From NCBI RefSeq assembly GCF_000739695.1, contig NZ_BBIO01000013.1:1-64000 (forward strand): DNA of 64,000 nucleotides. Reading direction: 5' to 3'. The notes under the pieces are model-generated. The model was not told where the DNA came from. It worked only from the letters and a program-made list of their open reading frames with translations, and did not search any database. Made by a program: the position numbers and the translations under genes. This DNA is from Tepidicaulis marinus (GTDB taxonomy: Bacteria; Pseudomonadota; Alphaproteobacteria; Parvibaculales; Parvibaculaceae). Below, one piece after another: positions 7,070 to 16,508 of this stretch (the first letter of the stretch is position 1; each line of letters starts with the position of its first letter).

Positions 7070-8512
7070 ATGCCAGGTCATGACGACAAAACTCCCCCGG
7101 CGAAGCGTACTGCCTCGCTTGAAAGGCCCTATCACCGGCGCTCGGTTTTGAATGCAGGCGCGAAACTTTTCGGCACCGCCGCGCTTTTGAAAGCCGCGAG
7201 CCTGGTGGTGCCGGGCGGCGCCTATGCCGCAGGCAGCAGTAATTTGGAAAAACCGGATGTGAAGCTCGGCATCATTCCGCTGACCGACTGCGCCGTCATC
7301 GTTATCGCCAAGGAAAAAGGTTTCTTCCAGAAGCACGGCGTCAATGCCACGATTTCGAAAGAGGCTTCCTGGGCCAATATCCGCGATAAGGTGTCGGTGG
7401 GCGAGCTCGACGGGGCGCATATGCTGGCCGGTATGCCGATTGCCGCGAGCCTCGGCGTCGGCGCGCTGCAAAAGCCGACGGTCACGGCGTACTCCATGGA
7501 CCTCAACGGCAATGGCATCACCGTTTCCAACGAGCTTTACGAGCGCATGGTGGAAGCGGACCCGGAAGCCATGGCCGAGCGGCCCGTTTCGGCCCGCGCG
7601 CTGAAAAAGGTGATCGACGCCAACAAAGCCAAGGGCGGCGACCCCATGACCTTTGCTATGGTGTTTCCCGTTTCCACTCATAATTACGAGCTGCGCTACT
7701 GGATGGCCGATGCCGGGATCGACCCGGACAATGATGTGCGGCTCATCGTCATCCCGCCGCCCCAGATGGTCGCGAACCTGCGCGCCAACAATATCGTCGG
7801 CTACTGTGTGGGCGAGCCCTGGAACGAGCGGGCGGTGAAAGCGGGCCTCGGGCGCACGCTCATCACCAATTACGAAATCTGGAACAACAATCCGGAGAAG
7901 GTGTTCGGCGTCAATCTCGAGTGGGCGGAAAGCTATCCGGAAACCCACAAGGCAATCATCCGCGCCATGGTGGAAGCGGCGCAGTGGATGGACAAGCCGG
8001 AAAACCGGCTGGAAGTCGTGGAGATCATTTCCCGCAAGTCCTACGTCAATGCGCCGGTCGACGTGGTGAAAATGTCCATGACCGGCACTTTCCAATATGT
8101 GAAAGGCGAGGCGCCGCGCCCGCTGCCGGACTTTAATGTCTTCTACCGCTATGCCGCGACCTATCCCTGGCGCAGCCACGCCATGTGGTTCATTTCGCAA
8201 ATGTACCGCTGGGGGCAGATCGAAACGCCGATGGCTATCCGCCAGGTCGCCAATCAGGTCTACCGCCCGGACATCTACCGCGAAGCTGTCGCGGGCATGG
8301 GCGTGCCGGTGCCGAATTCGGACATGAAGATTGAAGGCACGCATGAGGCGCCCTGGGTGCTGGAAGATGCGAGCGCGCCCATCGATATGGGCCCGGACCG
8401 CTTCTTCAACGGCCAGACCTTCGATCCTTCCAAGATCGCCGAATATATCGGCAGCTTCGACATTTCCAATCTCAAGGTTCCGCTGGAAAAGCTTGCGGAA
8501 CTCAACGCCTAA
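7070..8512 (+). CDS. nrtA: Nitrate/nitrite ABC transporter substrate-binding protein NrtA
   Basis: A 480-residue periplasmic binding protein of the NrtA/NasF family. It carries a Tat-like leader (HRRSVLNAGAKLFGTAALL) ending near residue 53. The mature part starts KLGIIPLTDCAVIVIAKEKG, and contains GAHMLAGMPIA and YCVGEPWNERAV, all typical of the family. There is no lipobox cysteine, so it should be a soluble periplasmic protein rather than a lipoprotein. A good binding site (AAGGAG) precedes the ATG. It captures nitrate for the NrtB permease and NrtC ATPase encoded immediately downstream. Confidence 0.93.
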   Translation: MPGHDDKTPPAKRTASLERPYHRRSVLNAGAKLFGTAALLKAASLVVPGGAYAAGSSNLEKPDVKLGIIPLTDCAVIVIAKEKGFFQKHGVNATISKEASWANIRDKVSVGELDGAHMLAGMPIAASLGVGALQKPTVTAYSMDLNGNGITVSNELYERMVEADPEAMAERPVSARALKKVIDANKAKGGDPMTFAMVFPVSTHNYELRYWMADAGIDPDNDVRLIVIPPPQMVANLRANNIVGYCVGEPWNERAVKAGLGRTLITNYEIWNNNPEKVFGVNLEWAESYPETHKAIIRAMVEAAQWMDKPENRLEVVEIISRKSYVNAPVDVVKMSMTGTFQYVKGEAPRPLPDFNVFYRYAATYPWRSHAMWFISQMYRWGQIETPMAIRQVANQVYRPDIYREAVAGMGVPVPNSDMKIEGTHEAPWVLEDASAPIDMGPDRFFNGQTFDPSKIAEYIGSFDISNLKVPLEKLAELNA

Positions 8513-8521
8513 GGAGCCGTC

Positions 8522-9457
8522 ATGACGGATGCTGCTTTGCGCCTGGTTTCAGATGCGCCGAACGCAGAAGATGCTCAACAGGCCGGTTCCCCGGAACCGG
8601 CTGGCGGGCAGGCCCCGCCGCCGGAGCTCGGCGAGGTGCCCAAAGGATGGCCGGATTCCGGTCCGGCCTGGCTCCGGGATTTTCTGGCTATGGCCGTTCC
8701 CGCCATCGTCCTGCCTGCCGTGACCTTTCTTCTGGTCTTGGCGGCATGGAGCATGGTGCAAGCCTCGCTTGTGCCGGAACTTCCCACGGTGCAGGAAACG
8801 TGGGCCAAGGCGGTGGAGGTTTTCTCCGATCCTTTCTATGTCTATGGGCCCAACGATATGGGCGTTGCCTGGCAGGTGATGTATTCGCTGGCGCGGGTGC
8901 TCTCGGGCTTTGCGCTTGCCGTTCTGGTCGGGCTGCCCGCCGGATTTCTGATCGGCACGAGCCGGGTGTTCGAAACCGCCTGGATGCCGCTTATTCAAAT
9001 TCTGCGGCCGGTCAGCCCGCTTGCCTGGCTGCCTATCGGGCTGTTGCTTTTCAAGTCCGTCGACCCCTCCGCCGTCTTCGTGATCTTCATCACCAGTATC
9101 TGGCCGATCATTCTCAACACGGCCGTGGGCGTGCGCGCTGTGCCTTCCGATTATACGAATGTCGCGCGGGTGCTGAACTTCAACCGTTCGGAAATGGTCC
9201 GCAAAATCTATATCCCCGCCACCATGCCTTACATCCTGACCGGCATGCAGCTGTCGCTCGGCACCGCCTGGATGGTGATCGTGGCGGCGGAAATGCTGAC
9301 CGGCGGCATCGGCATCGGTTTTTACATCTGGGACGAATGGAACAACCTTTCGGTGCCTTCCATCATCGTGGCCATCGGCATTATCGGCGTCGTGGGCATT
9401 GTCCTTGAGGCGCTGATGAAGCTGGTGCAGCGCCGTTTCGACTATGGCAACGCATAG
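8522..9457 (+). CDS. nrtB: Nitrate ABC transporter permease NrtB
   Basis: This 311-residue inner-membrane permease is the channel subunit of the nitrate importer. An extra hydrophilic N-terminus of about 50 residues precedes the first membrane helix (FLAMAVPAIVLPAVTFLLV). The BPD_transp_1 core follows, with LARVLSGFALAVLVGLPAG, the PVSPLAWLPIGLL segment and an ATPase-contacting loop (MVRKIYIPATMPYILTGMQ). It starts nine bases after nrtA and ends nine bases before nrtC. Confidence 0.93.
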   Translation: MTDAALRLVSDAPNAEDAQQAGSPEPAGGQAPPPELGEVPKGWPDSGPAWLRDFLAMAVPAIVLPAVTFLLVLAAWSMVQASLVPELPTVQETWAKAVEVFSDPFYVYGPNDMGVAWQVMYSLARVLSGFALAVLVGLPAGFLIGTSRVFETAWMPLIQILRPVSPLAWLPIGLLLFKSVDPSAVFVIFITSIWPIILNTAVGVRAVPSDYTNVARVLNFNRSEMVRKIYIPATMPYILTGMQLSLGTAWMVIVAAEMLTGGIGIGFYIWDEWNNLSVPSIIVAIGIIGVVGIVLEALMKLVQRRFDYGNA

Positions 9458-9466
9458 GAGCAGCCC

Positions 9467-10264
9467 ATGGATACTCAAGAGCATCTGCGCATTTCCAAAG
9501 TCGGCAAGATCTTCAAAACCTCGTCGGGGCAGTATGAAGCCTTGCGGGATGTCGACCTTGCGATCGAGAAAGGCGAGTTCGTTTCCATCATCGGCCATTC
9601 GGGCTGCGGCAAGTCCACCTTGCTCAATCTCGTGGCCGGGCTCGAGCCCCTCTCCTACGGCGCGATCAGCCTGGACGGGCAGATCATCAAAGGGCCGGGC
9701 CCCGACAGGGCGGTGGTGTTCCAAAACCATTCCCTGCTCCCCTGGCTGACGGTCTACGAGAATGTGCGTCTGGCAGTAGATAAGATTTTCACGGGCACGC
9801 GCGCGGACGGACAGCGCCATGACTGGGTGATGGCCAATCTCGAACTCGTCAATATGGAGCACGCCGCCCATAAGCGCCCGGCGGAAATTTCCGGCGGGAT
9901 GAAGCAGCGCGTCGGTATTGCAAGGGCGCTTTCCATGGAACCCAAGGTGCTTTTGATGGATGAGCCTTTCGGCGCGCTTGACGCACTCACGCGCGGGCAT
10001 CTCCAGGACAGCGTGATGGAAATTCACGCCCGGCTCGGTAACACCGTAATCATGATCACCCATGATGTGGATGAAGCGGCGCTTCTTTCCGACCGCATCA
10101 TCATGATGTCGAACGGGCCGGCGGCAGGTATCGGCCAAATCTCGAGGGTCAATGTGCCCCGGCCGCGCCACCGGGTGGAGCTGGTGGAAGATCCCGATTA
10201 TCTCAGCGCCCGGGCCGCCGTTCTTCGTTTCCTGCATGAGCATCGTTCGGAGGTGGCAGCATGA
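9467..10264 (+). CDS. nrtC: Nitrate ABC transporter ATP-binding protein
   Basis: A 265-residue ABC ATPase that powers nitrate uptake. It has a Walker A GHSGCGKST, a Q-loop in VVFQNHSLLPWL, the signature ISGGMKQR, a Walker B VLLMDEPFGALD and the H-switch ITHDVDEA. It is the short form, without the NrtA-like regulatory C-terminus of cyanobacterial NrtC, so it resembles NrtD in architecture. Its stop overlaps the nirB start by four bases (ATGA), coupling transport to nitrite reduction. Confidence 0.92.
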   Translation: MDTQEHLRISKVGKIFKTSSGQYEALRDVDLAIEKGEFVSIIGHSGCGKSTLLNLVAGLEPLSYGAISLDGQIIKGPGPDRAVVFQNHSLLPWLTVYENVRLAVDKIFTGTRADGQRHDWVMANLELVNMEHAAHKRPAEISGGMKQRVGIARALSMEPKVLLMDEPFGALDALTRGHLQDSVMEIHARLGNTVIMITHDVDEAALLSDRIIMMSNGPAAGIGQISRVNVPRPRHRVELVEDPDYLSARAAVLRFLHEHRSEVAA

Positions 10265-12708
10265 GCACGCAGAAACAGAAACTCGTCGTGGTTGGCGCAG
10301 GCATGGCGTCGGGGCGGATGCTGGAGCATCTTTTCGAGGCGGCGCCCGAGGCTTATGACGTCACGCTTTTCGGGGCGGAGCCGCGCGGCAATTACAACCG
10401 CATCATGCTCTCGCCCGTTCTTTCCGGCGAAAAGACGTTCGAGGAAATCGTCACTCATGATGAGAACTGGTACGGGACGCACGGCGTGACCTGCCGCTTC
10501 GGTGAGAACGTGACCGGCATCGACCGGAAAGCCAAGCAGGTTCATACGGCTGCGGGCATGACGCCATACGATAAGCTGGTGCTGGCAACGGGCTCGGCGC
10601 CCTTCATCATCCCCATCGCGGGCAAGGAGCTGGACGGCGTTCTCGTCTTCCGCGACCTCGATGATGTGGAAGCCATGTCGAAGGCGGCGGAAAAGCCGGG
10701 CGCGCGGGCCGTGGTGATCGGCGGCGGCTTGCTCGGCCTTGAAGCGGCGGCGGGTCTTCAGGCGCGGGGTATGCAGGTGACCGTGCTGCATTTGATGGAG
10801 CATCTTCTCGACCGGCAGCTCGATGCTTCCGCCGGGCATCTTCTGCAGCGCGAGCTTGAGCGGCGCGGCATCAAAGTCCATTGCAAGGCGCAGTCGAAGG
10901 CGATCCTCGGTGAAGAACATGTGGAAGCCGTGCTTCTGGAAGATGGCACGGTTTATCCCGCCGATATCGTGATCATGGCGGCGGGGATAAGGCCCGAGGC
11001 GCGTCTTGCCGTCGATGCGGGGCTCCATGTGGAGCGTGGCATTGTCGTAAATGACGCGATGGTCACTTCCGATCCCGACATTCTGGCGCTCGGCGAATGC
11101 GCCGAGCATAACGAGGTCTGCTACGGCCTCGTGGCGCCGCTTTACGATATGGCGCGGGTGGCGGCGAAAACGCTGACGGGCGAGGAAGCGGCGTTCAAGC
11201 CGGTCGAAACGTCCACGAAGCTTAAAGTAACGGGCGTCGATGTCTTCTCCGCCGGGGATTTTTCCACCGGGGACGGCACCGAGGATATCGTTTACCGGGA
11301 TGCGGCGCGCGGCGTTTACAAGCGCCTTGTCCTGAAGGACGACAAGGTAGCCGGCGCCGTGCTCTACGGGGATACGGCGGACGGGGCCTGGTATTTCCAG
11401 CTTTTGAAAGAGCGCGAGGTGGTGCGCGATATTCGCGACCGCATGATTTTCGGTCAGGCGCTGGCCGGTGCCGACACGGACCCTTTTAGCGCCGTTGCAG
11501 CTTTGCCCGACACGGCGGAAATCTGTGGCTGTAACGGCGTGTGTAAAGGGGCGATCACCTCGGCCATTGCCGAACACGGGCTCACCGATATTGACGGGGT
11601 GAAGCAATATACCAAAGCCTCGGCAAGCTGCGGCTCGTGCTCGGGGCTGGTCGAGCAGCTTCTGGCTATGTCGCTCGGAGATGAGTATTCCGGCGCGCCC
11701 ACCGTCAAACCGATGTGCGGCTGCACCCATCACGGCCATGACGAGGTGCGGAGGCTCATTCTGGCTCATGGCTTGAAAACCATTCCGGAGGTGATGCAGG
11801 CGCTGGAATGGGAAACGCCGGATGGCTGTTTCTCCTGCCGCCCGGCGCTCAATTATTATCTTCTTTGCGCCTGGCCGGGGGAATATGTGGACGACGCGCA
11901 GAGCCGCTTCGTCAATGAACGCCACCACGCCAATATCCAGAAGGACGGTACTTTCTCCGTCGTGCCGCGCATGTGGGGCGGGCTCACCAATCCCAATGAG
12001 CTGCGGGCGATTGCCGATGTCGCGGATAAATATCAGATCCCGACCGTGAAGGTGACGGGCGGCCAGCGCATCGATTTGCTCGGTGCGCGCAAAGAACATC
12101 TGCCCGATATCTGGAGCGATCTCAATGCCGCAGGCCTCGTCTCCGGCCATGCCTACGGTAAGGCGCTGCGCACGGTGAAAACCTGTGTGGGGTCCGAATG
12201 GTGCCGCTTCGGCACGCAAGATTCGACGGGCATGGGCGTGACGCTTGAAAGGCTCACCTGGGGCTCCTGGATGCCGCACAAGTTCAAGATGGCGGTCTCC
12301 GGCTGCCCGCGCAATTGCGCCGAAGCGACGATCAAGGATTTCGGCATCGTGGCGGTCGAGTCCGGCTGGGAGCTGCATGTGGGCGGCAATGGCGGCATGA
12401 AGGTGCGTGTCACCGATTTCCTCTGCAAGGTCGAAAGCGAGGAAGAGGTGATCGAATATTGCACCGCCTTCATTCAGCTTTACCGCGAAGAGGCCCGCTA
12501 TCTGGAGCGCACCGCGCCCTGGATCGAGCGGGTGGGCCTCGATCATGTGAAAGAAAAGATCGCGGAAGATGCGCAAGGCCGCGCCGCCTTGAGCGCGCGC
12601 TTCTTCCTCTCCCAGAAATATGAGCAGCGCGACCCCTGGGCCGAACAGGCCGGGGACCCCGGCACGCGGCGCAGCTATAGTCCCCTTCGTCAGAAAGTGA
12701 TCGCATGA
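10261..12708 (+). CDS. nirB: Nitrite reductase (NADH) large subunit NirB
   Basis: An 815-residue cytoplasmic enzyme that reduces nitrite to ammonium with NADH. The N-terminal FAD/NADH part has GAGMASGRMLEHL and a second Rossmann motif VVIGGGLLGLEAAAGL. Two BFD-like [2Fe-2S] segments follow: CGCNGVCKGAI near 422 with ASCGSCSGLV, then MCGCTHHGH with GCFSCRPALNYY. The C-terminal siroheme/[4Fe-4S] domain has CVGSEWCRFGTQ near 641 and SGCPRNCAEATIKD near 681. All cluster cysteines are present. It is coupled to nrtC and nirD by four-base overlaps. Confidence 0.95.
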   Translation: MSTQKQKLVVVGAGMASGRMLEHLFEAAPEAYDVTLFGAEPRGNYNRIMLSPVLSGEKTFEEIVTHDENWYGTHGVTCRFGENVTGIDRKAKQVHTAAGMTPYDKLVLATGSAPFIIPIAGKELDGVLVFRDLDDVEAMSKAAEKPGARAVVIGGGLLGLEAAAGLQARGMQVTVLHLMEHLLDRQLDASAGHLLQRELERRGIKVHCKAQSKAILGEEHVEAVLLEDGTVYPADIVIMAAGIRPEARLAVDAGLHVERGIVVNDAMVTSDPDILALGECAEHNEVCYGLVAPLYDMARVAAKTLTGEEAAFKPVETSTKLKVTGVDVFSAGDFSTGDGTEDIVYRDAARGVYKRLVLKDDKVAGAVLYGDTADGAWYFQLLKEREVVRDIRDRMIFGQALAGADTDPFSAVAALPDTAEICGCNGVCKGAITSAIAEHGLTDIDGVKQYTKASASCGSCSGLVEQLLAMSLGDEYSGAPTVKPMCGCTHHGHDEVRRLILAHGLKTIPEVMQALEWETPDGCFSCRPALNYYLLCAWPGEYVDDAQSRFVNERHHANIQKDGTFSVVPRMWGGLTNPNELRAIADVADKYQIPTVKVTGGQRIDLLGARKEHLPDIWSDLNAAGLVSGHAYGKALRTVKTCVGSEWCRFGTQDSTGMGVTLERLTWGSWMPHKFKMAVSGCPRNCAEATIKDFGIVAVESGWELHVGGNGGMKVRVTDFLCKVESEEEVIEYCTAFIQLYREEARYLERTAPWIERVGLDHVKEKIAEDAQGRAALSARFFLSQKYEQRDPWAEQAGDPGTRRSYSPLRQKVIA

Positions 12709-13064
12709 GCAAGAGCGTTTATATCGGCGAGCTTGAGGATATTCCGCGCCGGGGCGCGCGGAAAGTCGAAGCCCTGGGCTGCGATATTGCCATCTTCCGC
12801 ACGGGCGAGGACGAGCTTTTTGCGCTGGAAGACAAATGCCCGCATAGGCAGGGCCCGCTGTCGGACGGGATCGTGCAGGGGAGAGGCGTTGCCTGTCCCT
12901 TGCACAATTGGATTATCGATCTGGGAAGCGGGCTTGCGCGGGGACCGGACGAGGGCTGCGTGAAGCGCTTTGCCGTGGAGCTGCGCGGCAGCGCAATCTA
13001 TCTCGGGCCGCTTATCGCAAGCGATGCGGCGCCTGAGGCAAGCCTTGCGGTGGAGGCGGAGTAA
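12705..13064 (+). CDS. nirD: Nitrite reductase small subunit NirD (Rieske-like)
   Basis: A 119-residue Rieske-type ferredoxin-like subunit of the NADH nitrite reductase. Unlike many NirD proteins it keeps Rieske ligand motifs, CPHRQGPL and CPLHNWIIDL, so it may bind a [2Fe-2S] cluster. Placement between nirB and nasA with four- and one-base overlaps makes the role clear. Confidence 0.9.
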   Translation: MSKSVYIGELEDIPRRGARKVEALGCDIAIFRTGEDELFALEDKCPHRQGPLSDGIVQGRGVACPLHNWIIDLGSGLARGPDEGCVKRFAVELRGSAIYLGPLIASDAAPEASLAVEAE

Positions 13065-15727
13065 TGCGGCCAGCGCCCATCCGCACCACATGCGCCTATT
13101 GCGGGGTTGGTTGCGGTGTGCTTGCCAGCGCCCGGGATGGCCGCGTGCGGGTGAAGGGCGATCCGGTGCATCCTGCCAATTTCGGCAAATTATGCGGCAA
13201 GGGGCAGGCTTTGGGCGAAACGGTGAGCGCCAAGGACCGGCTCTCCTATCCTTTGATCAAAGGGGAACGGGCGAGCTGGGAGAGGGCGCTTGATCATATC
13301 GCCGGCCGCTTCCTGCATATCCGGGAGACCCATGGCCCCGATGCCATTGCCTTTTATCTGTCGGGCCAGCTTCTGACGGAAGATTATTATGCCGCCAACA
13401 AGCTGATGAAGGGGTTCATCGGCTCGGGCAATGTCGATACGAATTCGCGCCTTTGCATGTCCTCCGCGGTTGCCGGGCACCGGCGCGCTTTTGGCGAGGA
13501 TGTGGTGCCGGGCGTTTATGAGGATTTCGAGGAGACGGATCTTCTCGTTCTGGCCGGGGCGAATGCGGCCTGGTGCCATCCGGTGCTCTTTCAGCGTTTC
13601 GAAGCGGCGCGGGAGAAACGCGGCTCGCGTCTTATCGTTATCGATCCGCGCAAAACGGCAACGGCTCAGGCCGCCGATCTTCACCTTCCCCTCAAGCCGG
13701 GCAGCGATGTGGCGCTTTTCAACGGGCTTTTCCGTTTCCTTTGCGAGGAGGGGGCGGCAGATGAAAGCTTCATCGCCCGCTCGACGGCGGATTTCGAAAA
13801 ACTTTTGCCGCTTCTCGGCGCGCGTGAAACGGAGCTTGCTCATGTGGCGGCGCGCTGCGGGCTGGAAGAAAATCTGGTGCGGCAGTTTTTTACCTCAGTG
13901 CTGGAAAACGAGCGCTGGGTGACGGGCTTTTCGCAAGGCATCAACCAGTCGAGCCGCGGCACGGACAAGGTCAATGCCATCATCAACTGCCATTTGCTGA
14001 CGGGCCGCATCGGCAGGCCCGGTATGGGCCCTTTTTCGATTACCGGCCAGCCCAACGCCATGGGCGGGCGGGAAGTGGGCGGGCTCGCCAATCAGCTTGC
14101 CGCGCATCTTTCCTTCGAGCCCGAAGCAGTGGAAAAAGTGGGGCGTTTCTGGAACGCGCCTTCCATGGCGGAAAGAGGCGGGCTGAAAGCCGTCGATTTG
14201 TTCGAGGCGGTGCATGAAGGCAAGGTCAAAGCCCTCTGGATCATGGCGACCAATCCGGCGGTCAGTCTGCCGGACGCTGAGCGGGTGCGCGCCGCGCTTG
14301 AAAAATGCGAGCTCGTCATCGTCTCGGACTGCATGGCAAGTTCCGACACACTGTCTTATGCCGATGTGGCACTGCCCGCCGAAGGCTGGGGCGAGAAAGA
14401 CGGCACAGTGACGAATTCCGAGCGGCGTATTTCCCGCCAGCGTCGTTTGCAAGCTGCGCCCGGCGAGGCAAGACCCGACTGGTGGGCGCTCACGCAAGTT
14501 GCCCGGCGCATGGGGTTCGGCGCGGCGTTTCCTTACGAAAGCCCGGCGGATATTTTCCGTGAACATGCGGCCCTTTCCGGTTTCGAGAACAAGGGCGAGC
14601 GGCTTTTCGATATTTCCGCTTATGCGGATATTTCGGATGCCGGGTATGACGCGATGACGCCGTTTCTTTGGCCTGTCCGGAAGGGGGATAAGGGAAAGGC
14701 GGCAGCGGGCGGGCGGCTTTTTGCGGACGGAAAATTCGCGCATGAAGACGGCCGCGCGCGGTTTCTTTTCCTTGAAGATGCGCCGCCCGTTCATGGCGCA
14801 AATGATGATTTCCCGCTTCTTCTCAATACGGGCCGTCTGCGCGATCAATGGCACAGCATGACGCGCACGGGCGCGGTGCCGCGCCTCATGAGCCATGTGA
14901 AAGAGCCCATGCTTTATTGCCATCCGGAGGACATGGCGGCTTTCGGTCTGTCTCCGAAGGGGCTCGCGGAAGCGGCAACGAGATGGGGGCGGGGGCTTTT
15001 CCGTGTGGCGGCTGACGGCGGGTTGCGGCGCGGGGAGATTTTCATTCCCATTCACTGGACGCGGCATATGTCGGCGGCGGGCACGGTGGGCGCGCTCGTC
15101 AATCCCGTCACCGACCCCCATTCCGGCCAGCCTGAATTCAAACACACGCCTATGCGTGTGACGCCGGTGCGTCCCGTGCGCGCCGGGTTCTATCTCAGCC
15201 GCAATGCGTTCGAGCCGGAAGGGTTCGATTATTGGGCGCGGGTGCCGGTCGCAGAAGGCGAGCTTTTTTATCTGGCAGCGCTTGAGGATGCCGCGCCGTT
15301 CGCGCGGCTGGAGGAAGAAGCGCGCGCCTGGAGAGGGGATGTACTCGCCGTTGAAGACAAAGCGCGGGGCACGTTCCGCCGGGTGCTTCTGGAAGAGGGC
15401 GTGCCGGTTGCAGCGTTCTTCTCGGGTCCTGCGGGCAGCGTGCCCGATCCTTCCTGGCTTTCCGGGCAGCTTGGAAAGCGCGCGGAAGGGGCGGTGCGTC
15501 AGGCGCTCATCGCCGCCGCGCTCATGGACCCTGCGCAAGGCGGGCCCAAGGTCTGTTCCTGTTTCGGCGTTTCGGAAAAAGCGATCCTTGCGGCCATTGC
15601 GGCGAAGAACCTGAGCAGCGTGCAGGCGGTCGGCGCGGCGACGCAGGCCGGCACGAATTGCGGCTCCTGCCGCCCGGAAATCGCAGCCCTGCTTGAGCGG
15701 GCCTTTATGAAAGAAGCGGCGGAGTGA
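13064..15727 (+). CDS. nasA: Assimilatory nitrate reductase catalytic subunit with C-terminal [2Fe-2S] domain
   Basis: An 887-residue molybdoenzyme that reduces nitrate to nitrite in the cytoplasm. The N-terminal [4Fe-4S] site begins CAYCGVGCGV at residue 10 with a further Cys in KLCGKGQ. The bis-MGD fold follows (SRLCMSSAVAGHRRAFG, GPFSITGQPNAMGGREVGG). Residues about 830-880 are a BFD-like [2Fe-2S] domain (CSCFGVSEKAI, NCGSCRPEI), as in enterobacterial NasA. There is no signal peptide and no separate NasC-type electron-transfer subunit in the cluster, so the direct reductant is not evident. The start overlaps the nirD stop (TAATG). Confidence 0.94.
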   Translation: MRPAPIRTTCAYCGVGCGVLASARDGRVRVKGDPVHPANFGKLCGKGQALGETVSAKDRLSYPLIKGERASWERALDHIAGRFLHIRETHGPDAIAFYLSGQLLTEDYYAANKLMKGFIGSGNVDTNSRLCMSSAVAGHRRAFGEDVVPGVYEDFEETDLLVLAGANAAWCHPVLFQRFEAAREKRGSRLIVIDPRKTATAQAADLHLPLKPGSDVALFNGLFRFLCEEGAADESFIARSTADFEKLLPLLGARETELAHVAARCGLEENLVRQFFTSVLENERWVTGFSQGINQSSRGTDKVNAIINCHLLTGRIGRPGMGPFSITGQPNAMGGREVGGLANQLAAHLSFEPEAVEKVGRFWNAPSMAERGGLKAVDLFEAVHEGKVKALWIMATNPAVSLPDAERVRAALEKCELVIVSDCMASSDTLSYADVALPAEGWGEKDGTVTNSERRISRQRRLQAAPGEARPDWWALTQVARRMGFGAAFPYESPADIFREHAALSGFENKGERLFDISAYADISDAGYDAMTPFLWPVRKGDKGKAAAGGRLFADGKFAHEDGRARFLFLEDAPPVHGANDDFPLLLNTGRLRDQWHSMTRTGAVPRLMSHVKEPMLYCHPEDMAAFGLSPKGLAEAATRWGRGLFRVAADGGLRRGEIFIPIHWTRHMSAAGTVGALVNPVTDPHSGQPEFKHTPMRVTPVRPVRAGFYLSRNAFEPEGFDYWARVPVAEGELFYLAALEDAAPFARLEEEARAWRGDVLAVEDKARGTFRRVLLEEGVPVAAFFSGPAGSVPDPSWLSGQLGKRAEGAVRQALIAAALMDPAQGGPKVCSCFGVSEKAILAAIAAKNLSSVQAVGAATQAGTNCGSCRPEIAALLERAFMKEAAE

Positions 15728-15731
15728 AAGG

Positions 15732-16508
15732 ATGAGGAAGATGGGACATGTTCATTTCGTCGGCGCGGGGCCGGGCAATCCCGAACTTTTGACGCTGCGT
15801 GCCGCCCGGCTTCTGAATGAGGCCGATACGGTGCTTTATGATGCGCTTGTCGGGCCGGAGATATTGAAAATGATCCGGCCCGGTGCGCGGCGCATTTCGG
15901 TCGGCAAGCGGGCCGGGTGCCATTCCATGGGGCAAAGCGAAATCAACCGCCGCCTCGTTTCCGAGGCGCGGCGCGGCGGGCGCGTCATCCGCCTTAAAGG
16001 CGGTGATCCGGCGATCTTCGGGCGGCTTGAAGAAGAAGTAGCGGCGCTCAGCGCGCATGGCATTGGTTATGACATCTGCCCGGGCATTACGGCGGCCTCC
16101 GCAGCTGCCGCCTCTGCCGGTGTGCCGCTGACGCTGCGCGGGAAAGTGCGCGGCGTGCGCTTTCTCACCACGGCGTCCTGCCCTGAAGAGCCGAACGATA
16201 CGGCCTGGGGCAGGCTTGCCGGGGGAGAAGAAACACTTGCCTTTTATATGGCCCGCAGCGCGCTTGTGCGAATTGCGCGCCGGCTTGCGGCGGCAGGCAT
16301 GAGTTCTTCCATGCCGGTGCTGATCGTGGAAGCCGTCTCGATGCCGCAAGAACGCATTCGGGCGGCGACTTTGGCGGAGGTGGGGGCAGGCGCATTGACC
16401 GCCGATCCCGCGCAGCCCGTCTTGCTGATGATCGGCCATGCGTTAGGTGCGTATGCAGACCGGAAAACGAGCTTTACCCGCGTTACCGCGCTTTCGCACT
16501 GTGCTTAA
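15732..16508 (+). CDS. cobA: Uroporphyrinogen-III C-methyltransferase (siroheme pathway)
   Basis: A 258-residue SAM-dependent enzyme that methylates uroporphyrinogen III to precorrin-2, the first step to siroheme, which NirB needs. Family signatures are VHFVGAGPGNPELLTLRA, VLYDALVGPEIL, RLKGGDPAIFGR and the CPGITAASAAAASAG loop. It lacks the CysG oxidase/chelatase domain, so those steps must be done by another protein. An ATG nine bases downstream (15741) is an equally reasonable start. Its stop overlaps the stop of the convergent gene by bases 16505-16508. Confidence 0.9.
   Translation: MRKMGHVHFVGAGPGNPELLTLRAARLLNEADTVLYDALVGPEILKMIRPGARRISVGKRAGCHSMGQSEINRRLVSEARRGGRVIRLKGGDPAIFGRLEEEVAALSAHGIGYDICPGITAASAAAASAGVPLTLRGKVRGVRFLTTASCPEEPNDTAWGRLAGGEETLAFYMARSALVRIARRLAAAGMSSSMPVLIVEAVSMPQERIRAATLAEVGAGALTADPAQPVLLMIGHALGAYADRKTSFTRVTALSHCA

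Noticed and set aside
8549-10243. Minus-strand frame of 564 codons over nrtB-nrtC
   Set aside because: It mirrors the GC-biased third positions of the real transporter genes and is rich in His/Arg/Gly. No family motif is visible.
10198-12576. Minus-strand frame of 792 codons over nirB
   Set aside because: It is antisense to an intact NirB with all cluster cysteines, and its composition is typical of an antisense shadow.
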